Source: Vandiemenella viatica (taxonomy: Eukaryota > Arthropoda > Insecta > Orthoptera > Morabidae). Taken from it: a DNA stretch of 64,000 nt. The notes below the pieces were generated by a model that saw only the letters and a list, made by a program, of their open reading frames with translations, had not been told where the DNA came from and did not search any database. The translations under genes were made by a program, and so were the position numbers. Every line of letters begins with the position of its first letter. Within the stretch, counting starts at the first letter, position 1. Below are positions 20,242 through 32,830 of this stretch, in pieces. Where the stretch lies: contig JARYHS010011408.1 in the NCBI GenBank assembly GCA_031002005.1, forward strand, positions 215,856,473-215,920,472, read 5' to 3'.

Positions 20242-22200
20242 ACTTGAAAAAATATAGAGGAAAATACGTTTTTGTGTTTAAGTTGCTTTTTAGGCCTTCC
20301 TCGTTAGTTGATTAAATTGCAGGTCCTTCCGAGAGTTATCGTGGGTAAATATTTACATTTTATAATCTTTTCTTCCACTGTAATGATAGTTTACAAGTTC
20401 TCAACACAGGACTAAACGATGTTGGTTAAAATTAGCTAATATTCCTTACTTCATTTGTTTCTTGTCTGACAATCTCCAAATATTCGTGATATTTTATTTT
20501 TTGTTCTTTGTCGCGAGCATCTGGGTAGATAACTTTTTGTAGTACTTTAGAATAATACTGAACCTTAACTAATTCTTTTCTGCAATTCCTGTTCAGATAT
20601 TTTGCAGTTACCTTTGTACGATATTCAGATTTTTTAAAGTTAGTACTACGTTTGAACACCCTACGACTTTTCCTGTAGGAGAGCAATCATGGGTATTCCT
20701 TGAGTTAAAAATTCAGTTTTCTAATGGCTTTACTTATTCTTTTGTAAGAAATGTGACGACAGTTCATTGTTCCTCGATTTGTTACACTTCCGGTACTCTA
20801 AAATCCGTCAAATAATGTGCATACTAAAACATTGTTCCGATTGTAACTTTAATGTTTGTTACAGTAATGCAAGAAAATCCAACTTGCATTGAAAATAAAC
20901 TTTTTTTACTATCTATATTTTTCTATATAACAACTCGCAATGAGATGATACAGTTCCTTTTGCCGGAACAACATCTAAACTAATAAATACTGTTCTTTCT
21001 TTTCAACACAATCCACTAAATCATCGTTCACCTGACTCGTCTTGCCTTTGATATCTCACTCAGTTCGATATGCGTAACCTTCCTTTTTCGCACAGCCAAA
21101 GATTCTCCTTCATCAGAGCTGGCACTGCCAGATAACAATTGTTCCACAGACATCGAATATCCGCCTCTAACTTAAAGAAGAAACCATTTTCACAAGAATT
21201 ATACACGTTGAAGTGTTCCCTATGTAGGAAAGCGACTTCTCGACCACACTGTGGCCGTTTGCTACCTGTCATTGATTTCAAAATAATATTAGGTATAACA
21301 AAAAATCAGGTGGGTGCCAGAGACTGGAGTGTACCCTATTCTGAGGGAAGCGACATCCAGATCTCAATGTATTATTATTGAAACATGAATTATTGAATTA
21401 ACCAAGCAAAATGACACATCACAAGACTGGATGGGATCAGTGAAAACAAGGTTCACAATCTGACTTCACGATTTACTTATGTATTTGAATTGTTTACTTG
21501 ACAAAATTTAACAAAGATTAAATTTTCGTTTTTGTACATCACTTTTTCTGTGGAGCAAGAGAGTCTGTCTAGGGGTGGTATCTAGAGTAAAACGATGATG
21601 ATGCAAAAGTTCCTTGTTCTGAATGGTGGTTACCGTGCAGGCGAATCTAAGTTGTGCAGTCGGTGGGTTGACCAGCTCTCCATCACGGCCGGCTGCCTCA
21701 CTGCTGTCTCTCCAGTGGTCAGCTGGTCGGTCGATCTACACCTCCCCGTCGGTAGCCAACAAGTCCTCTTCGTCTTCCGTGCTGCCGGACGAAGCGTCAC
21801 TTTCCACCCCTTCTTGATGATGTCTGCCAAGTCTGTCTTTGCAGGGAAGCTCTTTTCGCTGGTTGGCTCAGGACATGCAACAAAACCGCCCTTTTTTTCA
21901 TACTAAAAATACAAATGTTTCCTATTGGCTGTACTCCCTGGCCTCCCTTCACCCTTCGTTCTTGGATACAGATTTACTTTTTATTTTATTTGTTTACCGA
22001 AACAGTCCAGGCTGCTCTTGAGCTGTGGTCCTGTCACGGGACTGTTTTCTGCCATCCGTCACATCTAATGGAAACACTCAAGGGCTGGCGTCCTCCAAAC
22101 ACAAGCAGAACCTCCCCTGGGATCGACACACTCACGACGAGAAAAGAAACACGCATATATGTTTTCCATTCGGATCATTACAACGTTCAACTTATACAAT
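20242..22200. other. No recognised gene
   Basis: A minus frame at 20432-20686 (84 codons, very basic, MLSYRKSRRVFKRSTNFKKS at its start) and frames at 21060-21281 (minus) and 21595-21906 (plus) show no domain I can name. 21620-21850 is moderately G+C-rich and open in several frames. I see no splice-supported exon. Confidence 0.4.
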
Positions 22201-22212
22201 AACCGCACAATA

Positions 22213-22786
22213 TGTAGGGTGTTACAAAAAGGTACGGCCAAACTTTCAGGAAACATTCCTCACACACAAACAAAGAAAATATGTTATGTGGACATGTGTC
22301 CGGAAACGCTTACTTTCCATGTTAGAGCCCATTTTATTACTTCTCTTCAAATCACATTAAACATGGAATGGAAACACACAGCAATAGAACGTACCAGCGT
22401 GCCTTCAAACTCTTTGTTACAGGAAATGTTCAAAATGTCCTCCGTTAGTGAGGATACATGCATCCACCCTCCGTCGCATGGAATCCCTGATGCGCTGATG
22501 CAGCCCTGGAGAAGGCGTATGGTATCACAGCCGTCCACAATACGAGCACGAAGAGTCTCTACATTTGGTACCGGGGTTGCATAGACAAGGGCTTTCAAAT
22601 GCCCCCATAAATGGAAGTCAAGAGGGTGGCGGTGAATCGAGGAAGTACAGTACATACTAACGAAACTGAAATGAGCTCTAACATGGAAAGTAAGCGTTTC
22701 CGGACACATGTCCACATAACATATTTTCTTTGTGTGTGAGGAATGTTTCCTGAAAGTTTGGCCGTACCTTTTTGTAACACCCTGTA
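22213..22786 (-). mobile_element. Mariner-like element with ~115 bp inverted repeats, internally deleted
   Basis: GGGTGTTACAAAAAGGTACG, GGAAACATTCCTCACACAC and TTTCCATGTTAGAGC at 22217-22334 are repeated inverted at 22670-22784, giving arms near 115 bp. TA flanks both ends (22211-22212, 22787-22788). The minus-strand interior (about 22400-22640) encodes LDFHLWGHLKALVYATPVPN followed by VETLRARI. This is the C-terminal end of a mariner-like transposase, where a catalytic Asp of the xPxDFxLWG block is expected. Everything N-terminal is deleted, so it is a deletion derivative. Confidence 0.8.
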
Positions 22787-22789
22787 TAA

Positions 22790-23670
22790 AGTACTTACTC
22801 AGTTCATCTGCGGTATTAAATTTAAATCTGAATTGTTTTCGTATTTGCGCTTGCATATTTATTTCCTGTACTGGATTATTTGAACAAACAACAAAAGTTA
22901 ATTAATACAGCGATCAGCACCTGATCATTTCACACATCTTCGTTCCAAATTCCTTTCGTTGGCCACTCCTTGCAGTGAGTCTCACGTGATGGGTCTAACT
23001 GTCAAATCGCGTGCACTTGATTGTCCCTTCAAACAACTGACTCTCGATTTAGCTCGACGTAAATGAAGCTACCGCCGTGACCAGAAACGTAGCCCAATTA
23101 TTTCTTCTCCTCAGCTTCGCCGTAACTTTTCATAAATAATTTAACGGCTAAAAGGATTTTATCTTTCGATATTACGACTGCCAATTTGTGTTATCATAAA
23201 TTTCTATCGACGTAGACACTCTTGAGTACCGTGACAGGACGTAGAATCTGAACACACTTTACTATTCTGGAGTTTACAATCAGTTAATGAAACAATCCTA
23301 AAGTAATGAGCGTCTGGCCTCAGCTGATTTTTTTTTTCTTCAAGATTCATAAAATTTCGTTTACCTATTGAAAAGTTTAGCTTATGAAATACGTGAGCGG
23401 AACCACTTTATGCTGTAAATATTCCCTACCCCCTAAGATTACCGGGAGGTAAAATGGCCATGGCAGAGGCACATTACACTACAAATTGTGATCTGTCACT
23501 TTGAAGGTAGAAGTGGAGCTCGGTATCCATAGGACATTGATGCCAAATAACATATGAACTATTATTATTCCTCTGGGGTAAAAAAAATACTATATAAATG
23601 AATCTGTCCTTTGAAATATAAGAAGTTGTCTAATGCTTCGATTTTAATGAGCAGGGTATTGTATTGAAAG
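22790..23670. other. No recognisable feature
   Basis: A+T-rich DNA between the mariner-like element and SINE-A. Confidence 0.4.
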
Positions 23671-23674
23671 ATCA

Positions 23675-23918
23675 AACCTGATAGGTGAGAGGTAACGTTT
23701 TGGCTTAGCATTCGGGAAGACGTGGGTTCAAATCCCCGTCCGGTCATCCTGATTTCTGTTTTCCATTGTTTCCTATGGTTTCCCGAAATCATCCAGCCGT
23801 ATGCCGGATTAGTTCCTTCAAGAAGTCCATCCCCAGATTCGTTCCCATTCCTTGTCCCACATCTTTTGCCACTCTAATGATCTCGATGTTGACGAACCTT
23901 AAATCCCGAAGAAAAAAT
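23675..23918 (+). mobile_element. SINE-A, plus strand, diverged
   Basis: GTGAGAGGTAACGTTTTGGC (box A region), GGGTTCAAATCCCCGTCCGG (box B with one substitution), CCATTGTTTCCTATGGTTTC and a CTAATGATCTCGATGTTGAC tail follow the SINE-A order. Confidence 0.8.
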
Positions 23919-23959
23919 ATCCTGTATGTGTGAGTGGAGACTTTGCCAGCGTATTGATG

Positions 23960-24149
23960 AAATGAAGTCCTGTCGGGTGTCCGGCCGGATGGTGTTGTGT
24001 AAATACGACGTTTCGACAGCTGGCTCTGCTGTCTTCATCAGGTATCTTGTAGCTGTTGCAAGCTGTCAGTCGAGCCGGTGACAGTCAGCTGTCCAAACGT
24101 CGTGTTTACAGAACACCGTCAGGCTGGAAACCCGAGAGGACTTCATTTT
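23960..24149 (-). mobile_element. Fold-back element (~190 bp) with hammerhead-ribozyme-like core
   Basis: Arms 23960-24022 and 24086-24149 are inverted copies (AAATGAAGTCC, GGTGTT, ACGACGTTT and CAGCTG blocks in mirrored order). On the minus strand 24041-24010 reads CTGATGA, A, GACAGC, a seven-base loop, GCTGTC, then GAAAC. A hammerhead core is CUGANGA, stem II, GAAA, so the match is close but carries one extra A before stem II. Hammerhead motifs are known in Penelope-like retroelements and their nonautonomous relatives. I could not build stems I and III, so function is not shown. Confidence 0.5.
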
Positions 24150-24289
24150 ATATCCTGTATGCTATTTAAAAAGGTGTTTTTGTGACGAATCATCTTTCTC
24201 CCTTCATAGTTAACCAAATTGATAAATGGGGTATCATTTTAAATTTTAATTTCTCTGCTTTGGTGACATCATTAATACTATTTGGACCT

Positions 24290-24866
24290 TTACAGATCTA
24301 CAGACGCATAAAGCTGGGCTGGAGAGCATTCGGAAGAAATTCCGTAGTTTTTAAATCTAACATGCCAGTGCATCTTAAAACCCTGGTATTTGAACAATGT
24401 GTATTACCGGTCCTCACGTATGCCTGCCAGAATTGGACCCTAAATAGTCACACGAAGCAAAAACTGAGAACTGCCCAGCGAAGTAAGGAAAGAGCAATGC
24501 TAGGGTTTACAAGAAGAGACAGGAAAAGGGCCGTGCACATCCGTTCAATAACTAAAGTAACAGACATCTTAAAAAGAGTCATGACCCAAAAATGGGAATG
24601 GGCCGGTGATATTGCTCGCAAAAGAGATGAAAGATGGACTACGGTAGTGCTGGATTGGATACCGAGAAACCTGAAAAGAGCAAGAGGAAGACCCCCGGAT
24701 CGCTGGGATAGCGATTTACGTCGAGTTACAGGCGTGAACTGGAAGAGGGTGGCTCAAGATCGATCAGCCTGGAAGGAACTAGAACCAAATTATGTAGAAT
24801 TAAATTCTAATATAAAGCTCATTAGTCTTAGAGGCTACATCCTGAAATAAGGATTGATATAGCTGC
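24290..24866 (+). mobile_element. RTE-type LINE 3' fragment, long open frame
   Basis: The frame to 24850 encodes, in order, YRRIKLGWRAFGRN, HLKTLVFEQCVLPVLTYACQ, NWTL, RSKERAMLGFTRRDRK, SITKVTDILKRVMTQKWEWA, GDIARKRDERWTTVVLDW, and GRPPDRWDSDLRRVTG with NWKRVAQDRSAW. These are the conserved blocks after the reverse transcriptase in RTE/BovB-like LINEs. No stop or frameshift interrupts about 185 codons. The copy is 5'-truncated near 24290, in line with incomplete target-primed reverse transcription, and ends in a trinucleotide microsatellite as RTE elements do. Confidence 0.85.
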
Positions 24867-24958
24867 AATAATAATAATAATAATAATAATAATAATTGGC
24901 CTAATAATAATAATAATAATATATATATATATATATTAGCATATGGCTTCTGTAAGAG
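24867..24958. repeat. (AAT)n and (AT)n microsatellites, LINE tail
   Basis: Two blocks of AAT units (24867-24895 and 24903-24921) and a TA run follow the RTE fragment and probably grew from its simple 3' tail. Confidence 0.9.
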
Positions 24959-25429
24959 CAGGAATTGCTTTAAATTAATTAGTTGCGGAATTTGCTCCTT
25001 GGGACGATTTATTTATTTATTTTCTCCGGACACTTGAATTCAAGCGGTTAAATACTATCACAGATGTTCATATTTAACAATTAAGCCGGAAAGTTTCTTC
25101 CCCTTGTAGTTTAACCTTGTTCAACCAGAGTTACGGTCCAAAGTAGCAAGTTTATAACAAAATACTAAGTAGAAATCGACTCGCCAATGTGGTTTTTGGG
25201 CTGTTTACCGCACCACCTACATCTCCAACTCAAAAAACCTACACATTTCACAAACAAAAATACACTTACCATAGAAAAGTTAAGTAATACGAATCGCAGA
25301 CAGATAGCATCACTTTATCTTCCCTATTTACTCCAAGAATTCACAATGCCTGGTTCTAATTATCCAATGAAAACCTTTTACAAATTTTTAATTTGCTAGC
25401 CATGACGAGAATCGAGGCTTTGCATAGTC

Positions 25430-27210
25430 AAAGAGGAGATATTCGCAAATCCTCTTTATTAAAATGCGTTGTCTGGATACTGCGTGTTCCTCGATAGCTA
25501 TTGGGTAGAGAACGGTGACGTCACTTGCCAGCCGTCACTCGCGAATTAACAGTGACCATAGTCATTAGCAACTAGAGGTTAGGTGCCCAATTTAATAGCT
25601 AAGCAACTGCTATGAAATTAATGGCAATAATACGGGCATTAATTTTGTTTTTATAGGATTTCAAAGTTAAACAAATAAGGAAATACTTTACAGCTGAAAA
25701 AATGTGGAACTACTTTCAATAACGTGTCGACTTTAAGAAACAAAGAATACCAGTTGTCATTCCGGCCTACGCTAAATTTTATGACCAAAGTTAATACACG
25801 TGTTAGCCATTAAATGAGCTTTAAGTTTAACTTTTTACATAGACTTAAATCATCATGGATACGACTTTGCATACGTGATGTGAAACTCATTACGTCACTT
25901 TATTTTTGCCTTCAACTACAGCATTTTGTGTTTATAACACGTAAATAAAATATTTTCGTACTCTTCTTATTTAAAAATACATATATATTTATATATATAT
26001 ATATATATATATACAGCACTTACTTTATTTAACCAATTCAAATCATAACAAACAGCTTTGCAATTCAACAACGATATTCTTGCCGCAAAATAACAGCTAT
26101 CAGAGATATTAGAAATTAGAGATTATGTGCACAGTTTAGTACATACGCTACTGCTATGAAATTAAGTGCCATAATAGTTACAAAGTTTGCTTTTTGTAGA
26201 ATTTTATTCTTAAAAAAGTTGGAAAAACATTTCTCCTGAAAAAACGTGAAACTACGATTACTTTTCAGTAACATGTCGCTAGTCAAAGTAACAGTTAAGA
26301 AACTTAAAATTCTCATTATCTCTGCTACAACCACGAATGCCAGGTGTCATTCAGGCCTAGGCTAAATTTCAATTTAATTAAAACTTTCACTAATGTTGCT
26401 GCTTGATTAAAGTTTACATATTAAGGTTTATTTGCTTTTTACATATTTTACTAACCACTTCCGTTAGTGGTTTTTGTTCACGTATGCTGTACAGGAGTTA
26501 TTAGGTTATTTAAGGCCGTAAATGTTACCGAATGGAGTATTCTGATAATTCATTTCTTCGGAGTTGTTCAGCTATTTAATAATCTCAAATCTGGATAATT
26601 TCTCCGACAGTTACAGAAACTATGACCAAAGATTACATTATGAAAGTTTTACCAGCCTCAATAAAAAAGGTGATGCTTTCAAAGCAAACGGGAATTCTTC
26701 AAATTATTCAGAATGAAATTTTAGGGTCAAGTTTGTATCTCAGCAAGTTCGAGTCAACGGCCTTTGAAACAATTAAATAATAACGCTATTCTCTCTGTCC
26801 GTGTTTAATACGTTTATTAATATTTCTGAGTTCTTCAAGCTCGGCGATTTTATTCACCCTAAGAATGATTTTTTGGGAAGAAGATAAGAAACAATTAAGT
26901 TTATTAAAAACTCTGGGAAACTTTACATGAAAAGTACGCAATTGCAAAATGTATCAGTCAAATAAATAACACTTATCCGTTTTTGATATTATACTTTCCG
27001 TCATTTAAAGCAAAATGCATTTATTTTAAAAAAAGTCTTAACCAATATTCCTATAATTTAACTATAGTAGGTACTTATATCACGAAAAATATCATTAAAA
27101 ATGATCCATATTCGTTTTTTCCTTACTAGCTTTTCCAGAACAAATTCTTACTACCATCTTGACGGGCGTTAAAACTAGTATTATTATTATTAAGTAATGA
27201 ACGTAGCTTG
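25430..27210 (+). repeat. Repeat R-D, copy 2, with an internal duplication
   Basis: The head (25475-25510), body (26860-27150) and tail (27157-27210) are collinear with copy 1 at 3020-4130. Within it, 25565-25775 is repeated in the same orientation at 26108-26375: CTGCTATGAAATTAA, CCATAATA, GTAACATGTCG and TGTCATTC followed by GGCCTA recur in order. That internal direct repeat is not seen in copy 1. No reading frame of note. Confidence 0.6.
25983..26013. repeat. (TA)n microsatellite
   Basis: AT dinucleotide run between the two internal R-D duplicates. Confidence 0.85.
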
Positions 27211-27214
27211 TTTA

Positions 27215-28015
27215 CAATGTATTAAATTATTTTTTTCTCTTATACGTCACCCAATAATAATGCAGTGACAAATAGATAATCCAACAAGGGATATTAGATT
27301 AATAATGACGATCAGATGTTTCCGACAATCTTGACCAATCAAAAAGTAAATCAGTATTGATCTCTATCAGAACTGGAGAGCCGCAACCTTTAATATTTGC
27401 CGGGCAGCCAAATTGAAATTGGAAATAAAAATCGCAAAAAGCTGTATTCGGTATTAGAGTTGACTTTTCGCCATACATGAAGTGTGACAACCGTCCATAA
27501 TTGGCGTTCCTTTACGTTTCAGCAGAGCAGGGATAATTGATGAGCAATTAATAATCATGAACTAACATGTATGACGCAAGTGAACAATTAATTAGAGCCA
27601 ATGGGGCATCGCTGTGGTTGCCACATAATATACATATACGTGTATAAAAAAATAACGGCGAAGGGGAATCTGTACTTGTGGACACTAATTGTTTTCAAAA
27701 ATAAACCCCACTTTTTAATTATTTTTTTTTTAAATCTACATTTTTAGGACAGACCTTTGCTCAGTTCTAACCATTTTTACATCATGTTCAGGAGTAGCAT
27801 CTTAAGTCTGATACAATTCTGTGTTTTATTTTCAGTTTCTACTACTAAAAGCTCGTGGTGACAGTTAAGGCGATACAACTTTTAATTCCTTTTTTTTCCA
27901 CTCGTGTCTCTACTGGTTTAATAAAATGAAAGTTGTTCCTGACCGATTGCAATCTGTGCAGTCTGGACAAGGATTAAAACTAATATTCTGTGGAATAACG
28001 TAAGGTGTTATTATT
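27215..28015. other. No recognisable feature
   Basis: A+T-rich unique-looking DNA. Confidence 0.4.
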
Positions 28016-28019
28016 GATT

Positions 28020-28450
28020 TATTTTGCTGTTATTAGTCTCTCGACTGGTTAGTTGCAATCTTCCATCTCTTCGTATCTTGCGCTAACCTGTTCATCTCAA
28101 CATACCCCTTACTACCAAAGTACTCTGTTACCTATTTTCCAATCTTTGTCTTCCTATATAGTTTTTTCTTTAAACCCACTGACAAATTAACAAATACCAC
28201 TTGTCTATTCTATCTGAGAGACTCTTCCACAACTTGCTTACCTATTATTTCCCAAACATGTTCATTTCGTACTTTACTTGTAAACACTTCATTTTCAGTA
28301 GCCTTTTACAAAACTACATTTCCATTTGGAATAATTGTTCACGTCATCCAGTTTTCCATATAGAGAGTTTTCTCCTCTCTAAGTTCTTCTATTATATTTC
28401 ATTTTGTGGTTACGATCATACTTCGATGGTTTTCGGAAGAGTTATTTAAT
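28020..28450 (-). mobile_element. LINE-D-related 3' end, decayed
   Basis: TTTTGCTGTTATTAGTCTCT, CGACTGGTT, TTCCATCTCTTCGTATCTTG and CGCTAACCTGTTCATC match the 3' untranslated end at 54830-54905. The minus-strand frame beyond is heavily decayed; one piece reads VFTSKVRNEHVWEIIGKQVV, which is compatible with a LINE tail. Confidence 0.55.
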
Positions 28451-28599
28451 TTCTAGGGTTCTGTGACAAAAATGACAAGCGCATCCTTGTATTTCGTCAT
28501 AGTGTTCTAACTCCGTCGGCTTCCTCTCTTTTGTGACGAAATTTCACAGGATCCTCAAATCATCGTATGGCATTACTGTCCTGGAGATTCCGAATGATT

Positions 28600-28885
28600 G
28601 TTCGGTCGCTAGGTGACTGAGTTTTCGATTCGCCGCGCAATACGCCTCTTGTCGTGGCTAACCAACCTAACACGGTAGTCCTACTTGGTACAGGGGGCCT
28701 ACATTTCAATATGGAATCCGAATCACAGACGCTGTCTGGCGTACTTCACATTACACAGCAAGATATGCCAAGGTGAAGGTCCGGTTATGGGCCTTTTAAA
28801 AATCCCCGCCGAGACTGGGATTCGATCCGGGGACATTTCGCTCTCCAATCAGACCCCTCAACCACGCAGCCACAAGACCGCTCTC
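28600..28885 (-). mobile_element. SINE-B, minus strand
   Basis: On the minus strand: GCGGTCTTGTGGCTGCGTGG (box A region), CCGGATCGAATCCCAGTCTC (box B), CCTTCACCTTGGCATATCTT, TTCGGATTCCATATTGAAAT, and a TAGGACTACCGTGTTAGG tail. It has the same layout as the copies at 12060 and 36582. Confidence 0.8.
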
Positions 28886-28999
28886 ACAGGATTGTATATT
28901 TATAGATGACGTATATAGCCTACTCATTTTTATAGTGTCTCGCCATACACATAATGAAGGGACGAAAAAAAAGTTTGTCGCTTACCCCATGAAGTTTGC

Positions 29000-29290
29000 G
29001 ACTGATAATGCAATATGTATCCCCTGTATTGGGATATGTCTCAAAAACGCTTATTGAGAAGCTGCAGAGAATGCAAAACAAGGCGCTGAAGAGAGCACTC
29101 CACCTGCCAACGAGATTCCCGACAGACATTCTCCACGAGACTTTGGGATAGATATTAAAAAATAGCAAGACATTTTTACCAAACAACTGACGAGAGCGAC
29201 AACCACCTTATTCGCTCTCTAGCACAGTATGACATACACGAGGGTCCAGATAGAAGACCACTCCAGCTGCTGACAGAAGAAAACGAGTGA
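29000..29290 (+). mobile_element. Jockey-like LINE C-terminal remnant
   Basis: One frame reads YVSKTLIEKLQRMQNKALKR followed by ALHLPTRFPTDILHETLG and then a stop. Shifted pieces carry an ARHFYQTTDESDNHLIRSLA-like segment. The LQxxQNKALRxxxxxPxxxxxxxxHxxLG pattern is the post-RT tail of jockey-clade LINEs. Frameshifts and stops make it a relic. Confidence 0.7.
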
Positions 29291-31930
29291 GCAAAATGCA
29301 AATATCCCCAGCGCGAGAGAAAAGCAATTATATTGTTAAATTTATATATATATATATAAATTTAAAAAATTATAAAATAAAAAAGGGCTCAACAGAAATG
29401 AAAAATATAAAAGTAAAACAAACACTTGTACTGAAACAGCAAATAAAAGAAGGCAATGCCAAAACGGTAAGTACTTCTGACAAGAATCCTTTAACCTAAG
29501 GGCTAAGGTAGATTGATAGAGCCTCTATACCCCATGAAGTTTTGATATCGTTCAGAAGACACTAGAAAATGTGATTAATTTTGATTTAGGATATTTTTAT
29601 TTCGCTACGTATTTCGCGAAATGAACTCCTAAAGACGTTAGCAATGTGTTCTAATACCCTCTGATTTCCCAGTTATGAGACTGAAACTTCTTAAAAATTC
29701 AAGATTATGGCACAAAATAACGGCTTTCAACTAACTTTTTTTTATTTTAGGTATTCGCTTATTCAATTGCCAACAAATTTGATCTTGCGATTTGTATAGT
29801 CAGGTTTATAGTATATTTACATAAGTCTAGCAGAAATGTACTTCACTAGGAAGGTTATGAATGAAGTGTACCAGAAATTTCAACCTGCTTTTCTTCATGA
29901 TCTCGGAGATTTTCTCTATATTCTTGTAGCCTTCATTGTTGATCGGGAGTTTCCATCCTATAACGGTCTTGATTGGGCCCACGATTTTCCGGAACTGAAC
30001 TGCTTTCTGTGTATGTGTGGAAGCTAATATCTGTATCGCATTGTAGAGGAAAGCAGGTTAAGAAATGTAAACAGACGTGAATAAACAAGTTTTAGATGGT
30101 ACAATGTTAAAGGTGACAGTAAAGATGATTTAACAATCATTGGAATAAAAGTTTTCGAACCTCTAAAACGTCCTAAAAGTAGAATATTAAACATTTTAAG
30201 AAGCTACATTAACGATTCGTTAAAACACAAGTAAAATGAGTCAAGGGGAATAAATTAAAAATAAGACGATAAAAGAAGAAAATAGAAAGCGTTAACACCA
30301 TTTTAACAGGAAAATAAAGAATTCGAAATATATTCACTATTTTTCATAGCAACAATATAGTACGATGGGAAAAAGAAAACATACAATTTTTTCCAAATAC
30401 AACACAGAACAAAACGAAATAACATTTAAAGAAAAGGAGAAAGTTCCGAAATTGTAAGGAATATAAGGGATAATCTGGGAAATAAAGATCTCAACAGGAA
30501 TTTATATTTAAAAAGTATGACGTAAGAAAAATAGTCCTTTCAGTTGCAAAAAAATTTATTTAACAGCAGAATGAACTGCTTAATCGGACGTAAATCAAGT
30601 AAAGAGTTAAAAATTAGTCTAGAGCAAGGAAAACCGTGTAAATAACTAATTTTAAGGAGATAATACATATGGTAGATTTGTGAATTAAGACTTTCAATAG
30701 TTGATTGTTAATTGTCAACCTTTTAGTTGCAATATAAATAGATGGGAAGGTGGTAATCCATAATAGGGAAACAAGATAGATGAAGTTGCGAAGACCTAAG
30801 TATAGGTAAAATTACTAACAAAGATCCTGGATTTATAACACTCGGGACATGTGCCGACTTTAGGGCTCAATTACGGCAAAAGTATGAATTGTTTCGAGAA
30901 AAGCAATAGGGAAGAATTTTTTTATAAATTTCGTATTTACTGACTGGTAAAGTCTTAAAGAAATTGATAAAAGTTTAATTTCGTAGGCGTATTTCAGTAC
31001 GTTGCCATAGCAACGAGAGGACACGTCTGAAATGAAAATAGAGAGGGAAAAATTAAATAAACACTCATTTGGAGAATTAAAAGTTCTAAAATACATAAAG
31101 AAATTTCAAATGCAACATATTAAAACTTGGAGAGTTAAAACATTTATTTAAAGGAAAGACCAGGAAATGCATATACACTGTTGGACTCGTTTCGAGCAGT
31201 CACGTGGGTCGGCTTGCGGCACGATTTTCATTTTTAAGTTACAAAATGGGTTTGCTATAAAAATGAACTTTTAGAATCACTGGGATTTGTAAAAGAGAAT
31301 CTTAATAAGAATCGAAGCTCATATATGTGAAGACTTTTGTAACCGATACCAGAACTTTATGATCTTGGAAGCCGAATATATTTATTTTCAAATACTCCGT
31401 GTACATTATTTCTTAGTCAGTAATAACCTACATACTATCTGGTTCTTTGTTCATGACTATTTCCTTCGTAAGAAGGTGGCGACTAAGTAAAACGTGATAG
31501 TTACCGAATTATACAAAGTGAGGTTAAACTTTTGAATATAGTATCGGCAGCAAAACGATTAACGGTCAGAGTTAAAAGTTAAAAATGCATCAATACAACT
31601 CCCTACAAGCAAAATTTCTCCTACAGGAATTGTTCTTTCTAAGACTTCCGCCGTTTCTAACTTGTAGTTCATGGAGAGGCGTTTGCTGTCATACAGGCAT
31701 TCCGTTCTGACTACACTATCGTAATCCCTTATTTTAGCGTTGAAAGAGATACATTTCTTGCTAAACATCTTTCTCGTTTGCCCATGACACCTTCCTGTTT
31801 TGGAGATCCGATCGCCCAGTGAATCTTTTTCTAGGCCGTTCTGTTGTACGGTCTCACCAAGTTATTTTATTTTCTTTACCCTTGCAGACCTTCCAATCTC
31901 TACATAAGAACGAAATTTCTCTCGCCGTTG
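29291..31930. other. 2.6 kb A+T-rich stretch, no recognisable feature
   Basis: Only short frames, none with a known motif. No inverted ends or duplicated blocks were found by eye. This is the largest apparently repeat-free interval in the left two thirds of the window. Confidence 0.4.
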
Positions 31931-31992
31931 AGAATTTATGAAATGCTCTCTTGTAACTAGCTGAGTTAACGAAGTGTTATCACACGATATGT

Positions 31993-32830
31993 AATTTAAT
32001 TTAATTGCAATGGAGCACAGGCTCCGGTGGCAATTTCCCTACACACCCATCTTACCCCTATCATGCACCCACCTTCATTTGCCCTCTACAAATTTTATCT
32101 TTAAATTCTTTCAAAGTTTTCGGTAAATTATTCATCATTTCTTTTGGTAACTCATTCCAACCCCTGACACCCTTACCTAAAAAAAGAGAATCTTTCCACA
32201 CCCTTGTGCCTGAAATCGAGTGCCAGCTTGTGGTCATGGTCATCTTTTCCCTTCCATGCACTACTTTTCATACCTATTGCAATATATTTCCATGCCTCAT
32301 CGCCAGTATATGCCCTGTACACTCCCATGACCCTCCTCATCCTCCTCCTGTCTTGCAATGAATCCCATTTCAGCTCCTTTATCATATCCGTCACTGATTG
32401 CATTCTGCGATAATTTCCAGAAACAAATCTAGCAGCCGTTTTTTGCACTCTCTCCAACTCCTGTATTTGATACTCAAAATGAGGGTCCCATACTACACTA
32501 CCATATTCGAGCAATGGTCTCACCAAAGTTTTGTAACCCAATTCCTTTACTTCTCCCGTACATCCCCTCATCACTCGCTCCAGCAAGTGCAGAACTTTGA
32601 AAACTTTTCCTACCACCTGTCCAATGTGTCCAGCCCAGTTAAGCTTGTTATCAAAAGTAATGCCAAGATATTTACATTTCAAGTCTTCAGCAAGCAATTC
32701 TTTCCCCACCTTATATTCATAATTAACCTTTTGTTTTTTATTTGTGTATCTAATAAGCTGACTCTTCTTTCCATTTATCTTCATCCCATGTTTACCAACC
32801 CAACTAGTTATTTCGGCGATCACAATCACC
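31993..32830 (-). mobile_element. LINE-A, longest copy (C-terminal RT region to 3' end)
   Basis: Minus strand, frame 32829-32173: KHGMKINGKKSQLIRY, KYLGITFDNKLNWAGHI, TLVRPLLEYGSVVWDPHFE, YQIQELERVQKTAARFVSGN and SVTDMIKELKWDSLQDRR. These are the end of the reverse transcriptase (YLGxxFDxxLxWxxHI) and the thumb/C-terminal region of a jockey/CR1-like ORF2. A frameshift near 32190 leads to LGKGVRGWNELPKEMMNNLP. The catalytic YADD box lies upstream and is absent. The 3' tail (CACCGGAGCCTGTGCTCCAT on the minus strand) is shared with copies at 1-505 and 37797-38000. Confidence 0.9.

Noticed and set aside
22347..22856. 169-codon minus frame as a complete gene
   Set aside because: Its first part is translated inverted repeat; only the C-terminal mariner transposase segment is meaningful.
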